From Methanobrevibacter sp. (GTDB lineage: Archaea; Methanobacteriota; Methanobacteria; Methanobacteriales; Methanobacteriaceae), in NCBI GenBank assembly GCA_017459665.1, contig JAFUCN010000008.1:46701-110700 (forward strand): a DNA stretch of 64,000 nt. The letters run 5' to 3'. The notes under the pieces were generated by a model. It saw only the letters and a list, made by a program, of their open reading frames with translations, made no database searches and was not told the origin of the DNA. Of the stretch, positions 25,853 to 34,235 are shown one piece after another (within the stretch, counting starts at the first letter, position 1; the number at the start of each line of letters is the position of its first letter). The translations under genes and the position numbers were made by a program.

Positions 25853-26650
25853 TTGTTTGATAATTATGAAGAATTTGAAGAAATTAAAAATTGTAAATGT
25901 GATATGAAATTAGATTTTAAGAATTTAAAGTTTAATCCAGCAACTATTCTGCCATTGTTATGTGCATGTAATGGATTTAATCCAAAATCAGAAAACTTTA
26001 GTGATTTGTGTACACATTTAAGAGAAATAATGGATAAAAATCAACTATTTTCTAAATTACCTGATTCTAGGGAGGACAGTGATGATTTGGATTTCTTAAC
26101 AAATTATATGATGAATTTGGAACATAATTATGGAGGTTATTTTGCAATGAGGATTATTATCTCTGAGTTAGCAAATAATGTTTATGATCATTCAAGGAAT
26201 GGAAATGGGGATTTACAGAGTTACATTTTTTCAAATTTGGATGAAGAAACAAATAAATTGGATATATGTGTTGTTGATGATGGTGTTTCTATTCCGGGAT
26301 TATTTGAAATTTCAAATGTTGATTTTGATAATGATTGTCATGCAATCGAAAAAGCTATTGGTATGTTTTCAACTATTCCCAATTCTCAATTTGAAAGGGG
26401 AAATGGTTTATGGACTATTATTAGATTGGTTGTTGAAGGAAATGGTGGAGAATTATTATTAATATCTCGAGCAGGTTGTTTACATATTTTTGGAGAAAAT
26501 TATAGATATTATTTATTAAGTGATGAACATATATTTAATGGGACATTAGTTTGTGTTAGACTAAATGACTATGAAGTTCAAAATATTTATGATTTGATAG
26601 AATTTAACAAACCTAATTCTTATAAATTGGAGAATTTTTATGATTATTAA
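25853..26650 (+). CDS. GHKL (histidine-kinase-like) ATP-binding protein
   Basis: This protein of about 265 residues has a GHKL ATPase fold in its C-terminal half: N-box ELANNVYDHS (from about residue 105), G1-box VVDDGVSIPG and G2-box GNGLWTI. It lacks a histidine phosphoacceptor domain, so it resembles stand-alone anti-sigma-type kinases. No ATG start exists in frame. TTG at 25853 has no ribosome site, while GGTGG (25826-25830) is ideally spaced for ATA at 25838. The stop overlaps the second STAS-like gene by 11 bases. Partner switching with the STAS-like proteins is the obvious hypothesis; archaea have no sigma factors, so the output is unknown. Confidence 0.72.
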   Translation: MFDNYEEFEEIKNCKCDMKLDFKNLKFNPATILPLLCACNGFNPKSENFSDLCTHLREIMDKNQLFSKLPDSREDSDDLDFLTNYMMNLEHNYGGYFAMRIIISELANNVYDHSRNGNGDLQSYIFSNLDEETNKLDICVVDDGVSIPGLFEISNVDFDNDCHAIEKAIGMFSTIPNSQFERGNGLWTIIRLVVEGNGGELLLISRAGCLHIFGENYRYYLLSDEHIFNGTLVCVRLNDYEVQNIYDLIEFNKPNSYKLENFYDY

Positions 26651-26900
26651 AATAAAAGATGAAATAACTGATGCATTAGATTACAATAAATCTGCTACTG
26701 ATTTGATTAATAAGATTAATCAGCATGATGATAATGATTTCATAATGGATTTTGAAGGAGTCTTTTTTATTAGCAGAAGTTTTGCACAGGCATATTACGC
26801 ATCTAAAAAAAGATCTGCTAAAAACATCTCTGAAATCAACTTTTCAAGTGATGTTAAACCATTGATGAAGATGGTTGAAAAACAAATTATTGGCGTTTAA
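26640..26900 (+). CDS. STAS-like (DUF4325-type) protein, copy 2
   Basis: This 86-residue protein overlaps the GHKL ATPase gene by 11 bases and is therefore translationally coupled to it. It keeps DFIMDFEGVFFISRSFAQAYY and KNISEINFSSDV, clearly homologous to the copy at 25400 (AQAYYxxK and KNISEIN are shared). In the bacterial model this would be the protein switched by the ATPase. The stop codon lies in the middle of a perfect palindromic terminator. Confidence 0.72.
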   Translation: MIIKIKDEITDALDYNKSATDLINKINQHDDNDFIMDFEGVFFISRSFAQAYYASKKRSAKNISEINFSSDVKPLMKMVEKQIIGV

Positions 26901-26916
26901 ACGCCTCTTTTTCTTA
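26892..26916 (+). terminator. Palindromic terminator over the STAS-like copy 2 stop
   Basis: GGCGTTTAAACGCC (26892-26905) is a perfect 14-base palindrome enclosing the TAA stop, and is followed by a T-rich tract. Confidence 0.65.
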
Positions 26917-26928
26917 TTTTTATACTTC

Positions 26929-27000
26929 ATTGCTTTGACTTCGTAATATTGCTCTCGCTTTGTAAAATTGTTCCCATTTAAAACTGATTATTTTAAATAT
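26929..27000 (+). repeat. 72-nt repeat copy 2, downstream of STAS-like gene
   Basis: This is the second copy of the segment at 25669-25740, with 59 of 72 bases matching and no gaps, exactly 1260 bases further on. It follows the second STAS-like gene and ends in TTTAAATAT. Confidence 0.65.
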
Positions 27001-27024
27001 AAAGACTTCTATACTATTTAATTA

Positions 27025-27064
27025 AGAATTTAAATCTTATTTGCAAAGTATTTGCAAAAATAAG
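27025..27064 (+). promoter_or_regulatory. Promoter and operator-like repeats upstream of the ligase gene
   Basis: A TATA-like GAATTTAAATC (about 27026-27036) is followed directly by a direct repeat ATTTGCAAA (27039-27047 and 27050-27058, 11-base period). This is enclosed by the inverted arms CTTATTT (27036-27042) and AAATAAG (27058-27064). The position between TATA box and expected start suits a repressor site. Confidence 0.45.
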
Positions 27065-27100
27065 TAAATATTTCTATTAATTAGTAATGGAGTTGTAAAG

Positions 27101-28390
27101 ATGAGAGAAAAGTTTTGTGAAAAATATTTCGATAACAAAGTCAAGCCGAAGCACTTAATGGAATTTCGTGAAAAAACTCCTAGGGGAAATACAATTGAGG
27201 GGTTGGTCTGCAGAAAACCCAATGAATACTTGGGGTCATTGATAATAACTCATATCACTGAAAAAAGCGGTAAAAGTTATGATACGGAACAGTTTGTACA
27301 TGCATTTCCCAAAATCCATTACTGGGATGATAAACACAGACTAAAAGAGGATGAGGACTCTATTGTTTACTGCTGTGGTGAAAAACTTGATGGGACCTGT
27401 CTGATTTTATATTCTCTAAATGATGATTTTGGCCAGTCAATAGAAATTGTTCCAAAAACCAGGTCAAAAGCAGTTGCTGATGAGCATATAGTGGAAATGT
27501 ATAAGCTAATCGATAAGAAAGCCATTGAAAAGTTCTTTTCAGATCAGGTTCATTTAAATGATTCTTTGATGTTTGAACTATATGGTATTTTAAACAGGCA
27601 TGAAATTGCATATATGGACACCTACATTGACATCAAGTTAATTGGAGCTTATGTGGATGATATATTTTTAGATTACATAGGAATCAAGTATTACTATGAC
27701 TTGGAGGACTTTTCAAAGCCGGATATCTTATTCAGCATTGAAAAGTATGCCTGTGAAAACTCATTTCTGGTAAAATGGCAGGGTCATAAAACCAGACTTA
27801 AAAATTATGAAGTCTCCTCAGAAGATTCATTTCCAACATTGTATGATGCAATTCAGGAAATAAAGCTATTGATGGAACAGATTAACAATGAATACATTAA
27901 AAATAACGGTCGAAGGGCAATTGAGGGAGTTGTCATTAATGGTAAACATGTTAATAATTCCCAGATGTATTTGAAAATCAAGCCTAGTGACATTGAAAAG
28001 GAAGCTAAACGTCTGGACACTGTTCCAAGAAGATTCATCCTAAAAGAGGTTCATAAGTATTTCGATGAGTTTGGCTCAAAGGTTCAGGACATCTACAGGG
28101 CTGATGAGACTCACTATATCAAATATGTCAAGCTGCAGCTGCAGGAGGAATTCACCTTTGAGCAGATTGAAGATCCAAGGACAAGAAGGAGAATCAAAAG
28201 CGTTTTCATGGACGTTTGGGATTCAAAGATTCCGCCGGTTAGCTTGCAGAATATCTGTGAGGAATTGGTTTTAAAAAACCCTGATGCTAGCATTAGTGAG
28301 CTGATGAGAATTTTTGCAGCTGAATATCCGAGCAAAAAGAAGCAATCTCGCTTTGTTTATAATATTTTGTCAAAAATCCTAAAAAAGTAG
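27101..28390 (+). CDS. Predicted ATP-dependent RNA/polynucleotide ligase
   Basis: This 429-residue protein carries the covalent nucleotidyltransferase motifs in order: motif I EKLDGTC with the AMP-accepting Lys95, motif III FELYG (158-162), motif IV EGVVI (Glu275) and motif V LKIKP (Lys292, Lys294). Tyr/Glu-rich segments between them fit a ligase core. The C-terminal 120 residues are helical and contain no OB motif that I can see, which fits an RNA ligase better than a DNA ligase. The ATG follows TGGAGTTG. A 50-aa membrane peptide gene starts nine bases after the stop. The natural substrate is unknown. Confidence 0.72.
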   Translation: MREKFCEKYFDNKVKPKHLMEFREKTPRGNTIEGLVCRKPNEYLGSLIITHITEKSGKSYDTEQFVHAFPKIHYWDDKHRLKEDEDSIVYCCGEKLDGTCLILYSLNDDFGQSIEIVPKTRSKAVADEHIVEMYKLIDKKAIEKFFSDQVHLNDSLMFELYGILNRHEIAYMDTYIDIKLIGAYVDDIFLDYIGIKYYYDLEDFSKPDILFSIEKYACENSFLVKWQGHKTRLKNYEVSSEDSFPTLYDAIQEIKLLMEQINNEYIKNNGRRAIEGVVINGKHVNNSQMYLKIKPSDIEKEAKRLDTVPRRFILKEVHKYFDEFGSKVQDIYRADETHYIKYVKLQLQEEFTFEQIEDPRTRRRIKSVFMDVWDSKIPPVSLQNICEELVLKNPDASISELMRIFAAEYPSKKKQSRFVYNILSKILKK

Positions 28391-28399
28391 GTGAAATTG

Positions 28400-28552
28400 A
28401 TGGCGGATATACTTCAGATTCTAAACATTGCTTTAATTATTGTGCTTGCTATATTATTGTGGAAGAACAGGCATTCTAAAAACCAACTTGTATTTAGAAT
28501 TGTATTTATTTTAATCGTTATTTCATTTATTTTGACAGAGATATTTTTATGA
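28400..28552 (+). CDS. 50-aa two-helix membrane peptide
   Basis: This short gene has a clear ribosome site (TAGGTGAAATTG before the ATG at 28400). The product begins MADILQILNIALIIVLAILL, followed by a basic turn (WKNRHSKNQ) and a second helix ending ILTEIFL, giving a membrane hairpin with an inside-positive loop. It is nine bases after the ligase gene and likely co-transcribed. No family is recognised. Confidence 0.6.
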   Translation: MADILQILNIALIIVLAILLWKNRHSKNQLVFRIVFILIVISFILTEIFL

Positions 28553-28574
28553 TATTTCATACATAGTTAGAAGT

Positions 28575-29378
28575 ATGGAAAGTTATATCTCTCAAAAATT
28601 AAATGGTAGATTTAAACCGATAGTCCTTTTAAAAACTGATGAAATTCCTGAAAATGTTATTGGACCAAAGTCTGGCCGTGGCGGATGTGTGATGTCATTT
28701 GTTGCACAAACTATAGCAAAAAGAAAAATAACATTCTACAAACGTGAAAATGCAAGATGTGGCGGAATTTTCCCAGGTTTTGGATGGGGAGATGGTTTTG
28801 AAAATGAGGATGCAAAGGATTTTCAGGCAACATTCCTTTCTTGCGGTGCAGAATCAGCAAAGGATAAGGAAGATTTCCTAAAAAAGATTGAAAACAGGCC
28901 TCCAAATGTAAAGCAGATGTTTAGTGAAGGTGAAAGAATATATGCTGATTGGCAAACCGCTTACGAAAATATTTCCAGTCGTCCGATATATGATGATGAA
29001 AAGCATGTTGTTTTCAAGCCATTGGAAGAGTTAAGTGATGGTGAAATCCCGGAATCTGTGATTTTTACAGTTAATTCATTTGAATTAATGCTCTTATTGC
29101 AACTCGATGGATCTCACAGAGCTGACAGTAACTATGTAATGGTTCCGCAGGCTTCAGCTTGCCAGTCTCTAGGATGCTTTGTATTTGAGCAAAATGAAAA
29201 GGAAAATCCGCATATGGTTTTAGGTCCGGTGGATTTATCCGCTAGAAAACACATGAAACATTTCATCCCGCTTGACTATGTTACTTTGGCGTTGCCATGG
29301 AAATTGTTTTTAAAACTGGAGGAAATCAGCAAGAAAAGTCTTTTCCAATCATCTCTTTTAAGTGATTTGATGGATTAA
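28575..29378 (+). CDS. DUF169 family protein
   Basis: This 267-residue soluble protein has the DUF169 pattern: an N-terminal KPIVLLKTDEIPENV, then CxxxF-like and Arg/Cys-rich blocks (ARCGGIFPGFGW), and a C-terminal half reporting SVIFTVNSFELMLLLQLDG, PQASACQSLGCF and HFIPLDYVTLALPW. Cysteines around residues 38, 60, 92, 198 and 202 could bind metal or a cluster. DUF169 proteins are common in anaerobes and methanogens, without a proven function. It has no strong ribosome site. Confidence 0.78.
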   Translation: MESYISQKLNGRFKPIVLLKTDEIPENVIGPKSGRGGCVMSFVAQTIAKRKITFYKRENARCGGIFPGFGWGDGFENEDAKDFQATFLSCGAESAKDKEDFLKKIENRPPNVKQMFSEGERIYADWQTAYENISSRPIYDDEKHVVFKPLEELSDGEIPESVIFTVNSFELMLLLQLDGSHRADSNYVMVPQASACQSLGCFVFEQNEKENPHMVLGPVDLSARKHMKHFIPLDYVTLALPWKLFLKLEEISKKSLFQSSLLSDLMD

Positions 29379-29409
29379 TTTAATTAATTACAAAGTTTAA
29401 TCTTAAAGT

Positions 29410-30516
29410 ATGGAAGTAAAAATTAAACCAGTTGAATTAATTGAATTGTTCTATGATTTGATTTTTGTATATGCAATATCAAAGTTAACCGCTTTGATTT
29501 CCGAGCCAGTTGGAGGAATTGTTCCTCTTTATAGCTTTTTTGCTTATCTGATTACTTCTTTTGTAATACTGCAGGCTTGGCTTTATTTTACAAACTATGT
29601 TAACAGATATGGTCAGTGGAAGTGGCATGAGTATGTTCTGGCAGCAGTGAATATGATTGCCGTAATTTATATGGCAAACACGATTTCACCTGATTGGAGC
29701 TCAATGGCTTTTGTATTTGACCTTACAATGCTGATACTACTTCTAACAGTTGTCATACTATATTCTGTCCATGCAAAAAGAGAACATTCGATGGTTGGGG
29801 CTGCCGGAAATTCAATTACAATTCTTTTGGTTGTCTGTACAATCTATATAATAGCTATAATATCTTCATTGGTTGGTTTTACAGATTATGTTATCTGGAT
29901 TAATGTTGTAGCTGTTTTAACTGGTGCATTTTTACCGTTCTTTATCAGAGGGAAGTTTGACAAAAGCATTATCAGCTTTCCCCATCTGGTTGAGAGATTT
30001 GAACTGTTGACTATCATTACCTTTGGTGAGGCTGTTGTCGGCCTGACACACTTTTTTGACACAACACAATTTAATTTCGTTCCGATTTTGGTATTTCTGA
30101 TTGTTCTGACAATGTTTGGTTCATATGTGGTTCAAATCCACAATCTGATGGAGCATCATCGTGTCGAGAGGTCATTGAGGTTAATGTTTAGTCATTATTT
30201 TGTTGTAATCAGCATTAATCTTGTTACTGTGGCACTTGAACTGATTCATTCAGGGGAAGTAAATCACCTGTTTGCAAGTGCATTGATGATTGCATCACTG
30301 ATTATTTTCTACTTGTCAATTATGGCAAACAAGGCATATTACAAGGAAAATATTAAATTAACCAAAAAAGATATTATAGAAATGTTGATAGTTACAGTTA
30401 TTGGAATAGCTATCATCCTGATATTTATCTCAAATTTATATGCTTTCTTGATTGGAAGCTTGATTATGACATTTGGCAATTTTGCAATATTGCTAATGAA
30501 ACAGAAAGGTGTTTAA
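29410..30516 (+). CDS. LtrA family membrane protein
   Basis: This 368-residue membrane protein of the low-temperature-requirement A family has about eleven helices. The family N-terminal motif is complete (VELIELFYDLIFVYAISKLT), as is the central ERFELLTIITFGEAVVGLT. The biochemical function of the family is not known; a link to growth at low temperature was reported in Listeria. The start lacks a ribosome site, with TTTAATCTTAAAGT just upstream. The SAP-domain gene begins at the base after the stop codon. Confidence 0.87.
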   Translation: MEVKIKPVELIELFYDLIFVYAISKLTALISEPVGGIVPLYSFFAYLITSFVILQAWLYFTNYVNRYGQWKWHEYVLAAVNMIAVIYMANTISPDWSSMAFVFDLTMLILLLTVVILYSVHAKREHSMVGAAGNSITILLVVCTIYIIAIISSLVGFTDYVIWINVVAVLTGAFLPFFIRGKFDKSIISFPHLVERFELLTIITFGEAVVGLTHFFDTTQFNFVPILVFLIVLTMFGSYVVQIHNLMEHHRVERSLRLMFSHYFVVISINLVTVALELIHSGEVNHLFASALMIASLIIFYLSIMANKAYYKENIKLTKKDIIEMLIVTVIGIAIILIFISNLYAFLIGSLIMTFGNFAILLMKQKGV

Positions 30517-31398
30517 GTGAGTGAACAAAAATTAGAAGTTTTTAATGTTTTGAATTTTTTAAATAGCGGTTATGAACTTGAAGATATTCTAAACGAAGGT
30601 AATTTCGGAACTTTCCCGTCAGGACAGGACTGTGTTAACTATCTTGTTGAAAATGATTACCTTGCAGGTGACGGGGGAGCTTTAACTGCAGAAGATTTGT
30701 CTAAAAAGTATAAAGTAGCCGAATTAAAGGAACTTTTAAAAGAAAACGGTTTAAAAGTTTCTGGTAAAAAACAGGAACTTATTGAAAGATTATTGCCTGT
30801 GTTAAATGATGGTGCAGTTTCTGGAGATTATGAATTAACAGACAAAGCAAAAGAATTTTTGGCTGAAAACGAGTGGATTGACTTATACATGTTTGCACTT
30901 GTTGCATTCCGCTTTGAAGATTATGAATTTTACGTAAATAATTCTTCAGCAGACATGATTCAAACAGCACACAATTTCTGTGATGAAATTCTATCAAATG
31001 CATTGATGGCAAATCAGTTTTTAGTATTTATTGATGCGCTTACTGCAAAAGCCCATGTATTTGCATATTCCGGTGATTATGAATCATTTTTAGATTATGA
31101 TTTGCAACGTTTCATCTTGGGTTTAAACCCTATCATGCTGGATTCAACCAATTATGTCAAATATGACATTGTCGACTATGCAAATATTGTTAACCTTAGA
31201 AATGTCACTGAAGAATTTGACTTCGGAAGCCTGAAGAAAAGGTTTGATAAAATCTGGGCAAAATCCAACATTAAAAGCACTACTGTGCCTAAAAAGACTG
31301 CTTACAAGATTTTACAAAAGGCAATCGATGGTGCAGATTTGGAAGAGCTTAACTTTGATTTAAGGGAAAAATACTTCGATAAAAAATTCGGAATTTAG
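30517..31398 (+). CDS. SAP-domain protein
   Basis: This 293-residue protein starts with GTG directly after the LtrA stop. Residues about 65-97 form a SAP motif, YKVAELKELLKENGLKVSG followed by KKQELIERLL, a helix-extended-helix fold that binds DNA or RNA. The remaining C-terminal 200 residues are mostly helical and not recognised. It is probably cytoplasmic and co-transcribed with LtrA and the DUF998 protein; no functional tie is evident. Confidence 0.72.
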   Translation: MSEQKLEVFNVLNFLNSGYELEDILNEGNFGTFPSGQDCVNYLVENDYLAGDGGALTAEDLSKKYKVAELKELLKENGLKVSGKKQELIERLLPVLNDGAVSGDYELTDKAKEFLAENEWIDLYMFALVAFRFEDYEFYVNNSSADMIQTAHNFCDEILSNALMANQFLVFIDALTAKAHVFAYSGDYESFLDYDLQRFILGLNPIMLDSTNYVKYDIVDYANIVNLRNVTEEFDFGSLKKRFDKIWAKSNIKSTTVPKKTAYKILQKAIDGADLEELNFDLREKYFDKKFGI

Positions 31399-31401
31399 AT
31401 T

Positions 31402-31995
31402 ATGAGAAGCAAAGTTGCCGGAATTGTCTTTATAAGTGGTAGTTTGTATTATATGCTAGCGGAAGCTATTTCTGCAACTTTCTTTAAAGCTTCTTTATAT
31501 AATACTTACATTTTTCATACTATTTCTGAACTTGGAATTCCTGATGCAAATTCTCCTTTATTTTGGTTAATGAATTCTGCTTTTATAATTATTGGATTGA
31601 CATTATTATTTGGTAATTTTTACAAATTTAAAGATTATATAATTAAGAATAAACCTATTTTTTACATTTTAACTGTAATAACTTCTTTGGGAGTTATTAT
31701 TGTTGGCCTTATTCATGGTGGAAACCCTCTGACTTCAGGCCATCACACATTAGGTGCCATAATGGCTATATTGGGTGGCAATATATTATTGATGCTAATT
31801 TCAAGATCAATGGATGAATTTGGAAAATATCAAAAAACTACACTGATTTTAGGTCTGATTGGATTTATTGCCTTTTGGATAATGGCATTTAATATGGAAA
31901 GCATCTACATGCCTGTTTTTGAAAGACTGTCTGTTTATACAATGATTGTCTGGTCATTTTTAACTGGAATTTATGTTGTATCTCACAACATTTAA
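31402..31995 (+). CDS. DUF998 family membrane protein
   Basis: This 197-residue protein with six membrane helices has the DUF998 features: an N-terminal GIVFISGSLYYMLAEAISA, the loop HTISELGIPDANSPLFWLMN and a central GLIHGGNPLTSGHHTLGA. It starts three bases after the SAP gene. The function is unknown; the conserved His and Asn in loops may bind a ligand. Confidence 0.8.
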   Translation: MRSKVAGIVFISGSLYYMLAEAISATFFKASLYNTYIFHTISELGIPDANSPLFWLMNSAFIIIGLTLLFGNFYKFKDYIIKNKPIFYILTVITSLGVIIVGLIHGGNPLTSGHHTLGAIMAILGGNILLMLISRSMDEFGKYQKTTLILGLIGFIAFWIMAFNMESIYMPVFERLSVYTMIVWSFLTGIYVVSHNI

Positions 31996-32034
31996 ATAAT
32001 TTTTTAGATATACTTTTAACTAGGAGAGTTTATC

Positions 32035-33150
32035 ATGGCAGAAGATGTAATGTTTGGATTTGGAGCAATGAGACTTGATTTGCTCGACAAAAACGATGAA
32101 GGTTCTGTTGATAACAAAAATTATCAGGAAATGATTGATTACTATATGAAACAAGGCTTTAATTATTTTGACACTTCATATGCTTATCACATGGGATCAT
32201 CAGAAGAGGGACTTAAAGAATTTTTAGTAAAAAAATATCCAAGAGATTCATTTACAATAGTCGACAAGATGCCGACATGGTTGCTTCAAAGTGAAGAAGA
32301 CAATGAGAAATATTCAAATGAAATGCTTGAACGTTTGGGTGTTGACTATTTTGATATATTTTTGATACACAACATTAACGAAGCATTTTTAGCAATTGCA
32401 GAAAACTGCAAGACATTCGAATACATTCAGAAAATGAAAGAGGAAGGAACAGCCAAAAAAATAGGTATCAGCTACCACGACAGAGCCGATTTGCTTGAGA
32501 AAATTCTTGAAAAGTATGGTGACATTTTAGATGTTGTCCAATTGCAGCTCAACTATCTTGACTGGGAAAGCCAACTGACCGAGTCAAGAAAATGTTATGA
32601 AGTATGTGAAAAATACGATATGGATGTCGTTGTAATGGAACCTATAAAAGGTGGAACACTCTTTAACTTGCCTGATAACATTAAAGATGAATTCAAGGCA
32701 TTCAATCCTGAAATGAGCATGGTTGAATGGGCGCTTCGTTTTGCAGCAACTCCAAAAAACGTGAAAGTCGTATTGAGCGGAATGAATAATCTTGAGCAGA
32801 TGAAAGAAAACTGTGAAATATTCAAACCGTTTGAACCATTGAATGACGATGAAATTGAATTTGTATTGTCAATGGCTGAAAAAATCAAGGAACTTATTGC
32901 AATACCATGCAGCTACTGCGGATATTGCCTTAAAGAATGTCCTGAAGGCATTCCTATTCCTGATTACTTTGAATTATACAACAGTGAAAAGATGTATTCT
33001 CTACCTTCACTTTATGCAATCTATGGAACAACTGCAGCTGTAAAAGCACCTGCTTCAGCATGCACATACTGTGAATCATGTGTAGAGATCTGTACTCAAA
33101 AACTGGAAATCCCTGACCTTTTAGAAGATGTTGCAGACCTTTTTGAATAA
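32035..33150 (+). CDS. Aldo/keto reductase with C-terminal ferredoxin domain (second copy)
   Basis: This 371-residue paralogue of the protein at 12899 has the same barrel and the same two-cluster tail. The barrel motif is FDTSYAYHMG with catalytic Asp and Tyr, and the tail has CSYCGYCLKECPEGI and CTYCESCVEICTQKL. It is likely a ferredoxin-dependent oxidoreductase of unknown substrate. A strong AGGAGAG ribosome site is placed nine bases before the ATG. In the second ferredoxin motif the usual final CP is CT, a small departure from the first copy. Confidence 0.87.
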   Translation: MAEDVMFGFGAMRLDLLDKNDEGSVDNKNYQEMIDYYMKQGFNYFDTSYAYHMGSSEEGLKEFLVKKYPRDSFTIVDKMPTWLLQSEEDNEKYSNEMLERLGVDYFDIFLIHNINEAFLAIAENCKTFEYIQKMKEEGTAKKIGISYHDRADLLEKILEKYGDILDVVQLQLNYLDWESQLTESRKCYEVCEKYDMDVVVMEPIKGGTLFNLPDNIKDEFKAFNPEMSMVEWALRFAATPKNVKVVLSGMNNLEQMKENCEIFKPFEPLNDDEIEFVLSMAEKIKELIAIPCSYCGYCLKECPEGIPIPDYFELYNSEKMYSLPSLYAIYGTTAAVKAPASACTYCESCVEICTQKLEIPDLLEDVADLFE

Positions 33151-33207
33151 ACGACAAGTAGCAAAGTTTAAATACTATCTCGGTTAATTACCTTTAAAGG
33201 TGATATT

Positions 33208-33456
33208 ATGACAAACCTGGAAAAATCTGTTGAAGAAGAAATTTTAGCTATTGTCGAAAAATACCAAAAAGAAAACACAAAACTTCTAAACTACCTTATA
33301 ACTGATGATGAGATTACATTCTTCTCACCAATCGGAAACGGTAGTGAAATAACTGCTGCTGACTTGCAGAAAGTTGCAGACATTTTAAAAGGAACATTCG
33401 AAGGAATGGAAATAGTAAACCAGGAATACAGGTTTAAATTCAAAATGGGTATCTAG
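33208..33456 (+). CDS. Small protein of unknown function (82 aa)
   Basis: This 82-residue acidic protein has a long N-terminal helix followed by a small beta region; no family is recognised. It has its own promoter-like GTTTAAATAC (about 33165) and a good ribosome site, AAAGGTGATATT. The stop codon lies inside a 12-bp hairpin shared with the convergent QueG-like gene. Confidence 0.6.
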   Translation: MTNLEKSVEEEILAIVEKYQKENTKLLNYLITDDEITFFSPIGNGSEITAADLQKVADILKGTFEGMEIVNQEYRFKFKMGI

Positions 33457-33479
33457 ATACTCATTTTCTTATTTTTTTT
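33442..33479. terminator. Bidirectional hairpin between convergent genes
   Basis: A 12-bp stem with one G-T pair, AAAATGGGTATC (33442-33453) with GATACTCATTTT (33456-33467), contains the stop of the plus-strand gene and overlaps the end of the minus-strand gene. A T-tract on the plus side follows at 33472-33478. Confidence 0.65.
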
Positions 33480-34153
33480 AGATATTCTTGTGTTAGCTTA
33501 CATTCCACCATACACTTTGTACAGCCTAATCCATTCTTATATTGGTCTATTATATATTCGCTGCAGGTTTCAATATCGATGATGTCTTTTCTATTTAACC
33601 TGTCATTCCACTTTTGGGGATTGATTGCATTAACAGGACAAGCATTTTGGCAATTTTCACACTCATCACATTCTGAATCGGTAATGGGGTTGTCAAATTC
33701 AAGGGGCATATCAGTTAATATTCCGCATAAAGCAATTGCAGAACCGTATTCTGGAGTAACTAAAAGAGCAGACCTTCCAATCCATCCCATTCCTGATTTG
33801 GTGGCTATTGTCTTATAAGGTAGGATACTCAAAAGCTTTTCCATATCACATTCATTTCGCTCCATTGTAAGAGCAAATGCATTATATCCGAGATTTTTGA
33901 TATATTCTTCTCCTTTAAGTGCAATTTCTTTAAGTTCAGCTACTTTTGAGTGAAAACATTTCCAATAAGCAGGATAATCTTCATCGTCAAGAAACATCAT
34001 TGCCTTTTTAGGTAATTTTAAAACAAGGCTGATTCCATTTGGTAAATCAACAAATTTGCTTGCCAGACCGTCAACATCGGCAAAACCAACTTTACTTGCA
34101 CCTTCACTAATCAAGTAATTTTTAAGTTTATTCATCTCGGACATAGTATTCAT
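33461..34153 (-). CDS. Epoxyqueuosine reductase (QueG)-like Fe-S protein
   Basis: This protein of about 230 residues has the central QueG-like block KSGMGWIGRSALLVTPEYGS and a C-terminal two-cluster ferredoxin domain: CDECENCQNACPVNAI and CTKCMVEC. It is shorter than bacterial QueG (about 350-380 residues) because the HEAT-repeat tail is absent, and archaea use archaeosine instead of queuosine. It is therefore better seen as a corrinoid/Fe-S reductase of the QueG or reductive-dehalogenase superfamily with unknown substrate. Starts at 34153, 34144 and 34135 are all possible; a TATA-like TTTATATG at about 34170 favours one of these. Confidence 0.75.
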   Translation of the reverse strand: MNTMSEMNKLKNYLISEGASKVGFADVDGLASKFVDLPNGISLVLKLPKKAMMFLDDEDYPAYWKCFHSKVAELKEIALKGEEYIKNLGYNAFALTMERNECDMEKLLSILPYKTIATKSGMGWIGRSALLVTPEYGSAIALCGILTDMPLEFDNPITDSECDECENCQNACPVNAINPQKWNDRLNRKDIIDIETCSEYIIDQYKNGLGCTKCMVECKLTQEYLKKIRK

Positions 34154-34235
34154 TTTATAATCATGAACATATAAATGCAATGCAATAGGGTATAACTTAT
34201 TAATGATTAAATGAAATATTTAATGTAGTGATTAA

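Noticed and set aside
33461..34153. True queuosine-pathway QueG
   Set aside because: The protein is too short and archaea make archaeosine; only superfamily membership is claimed.
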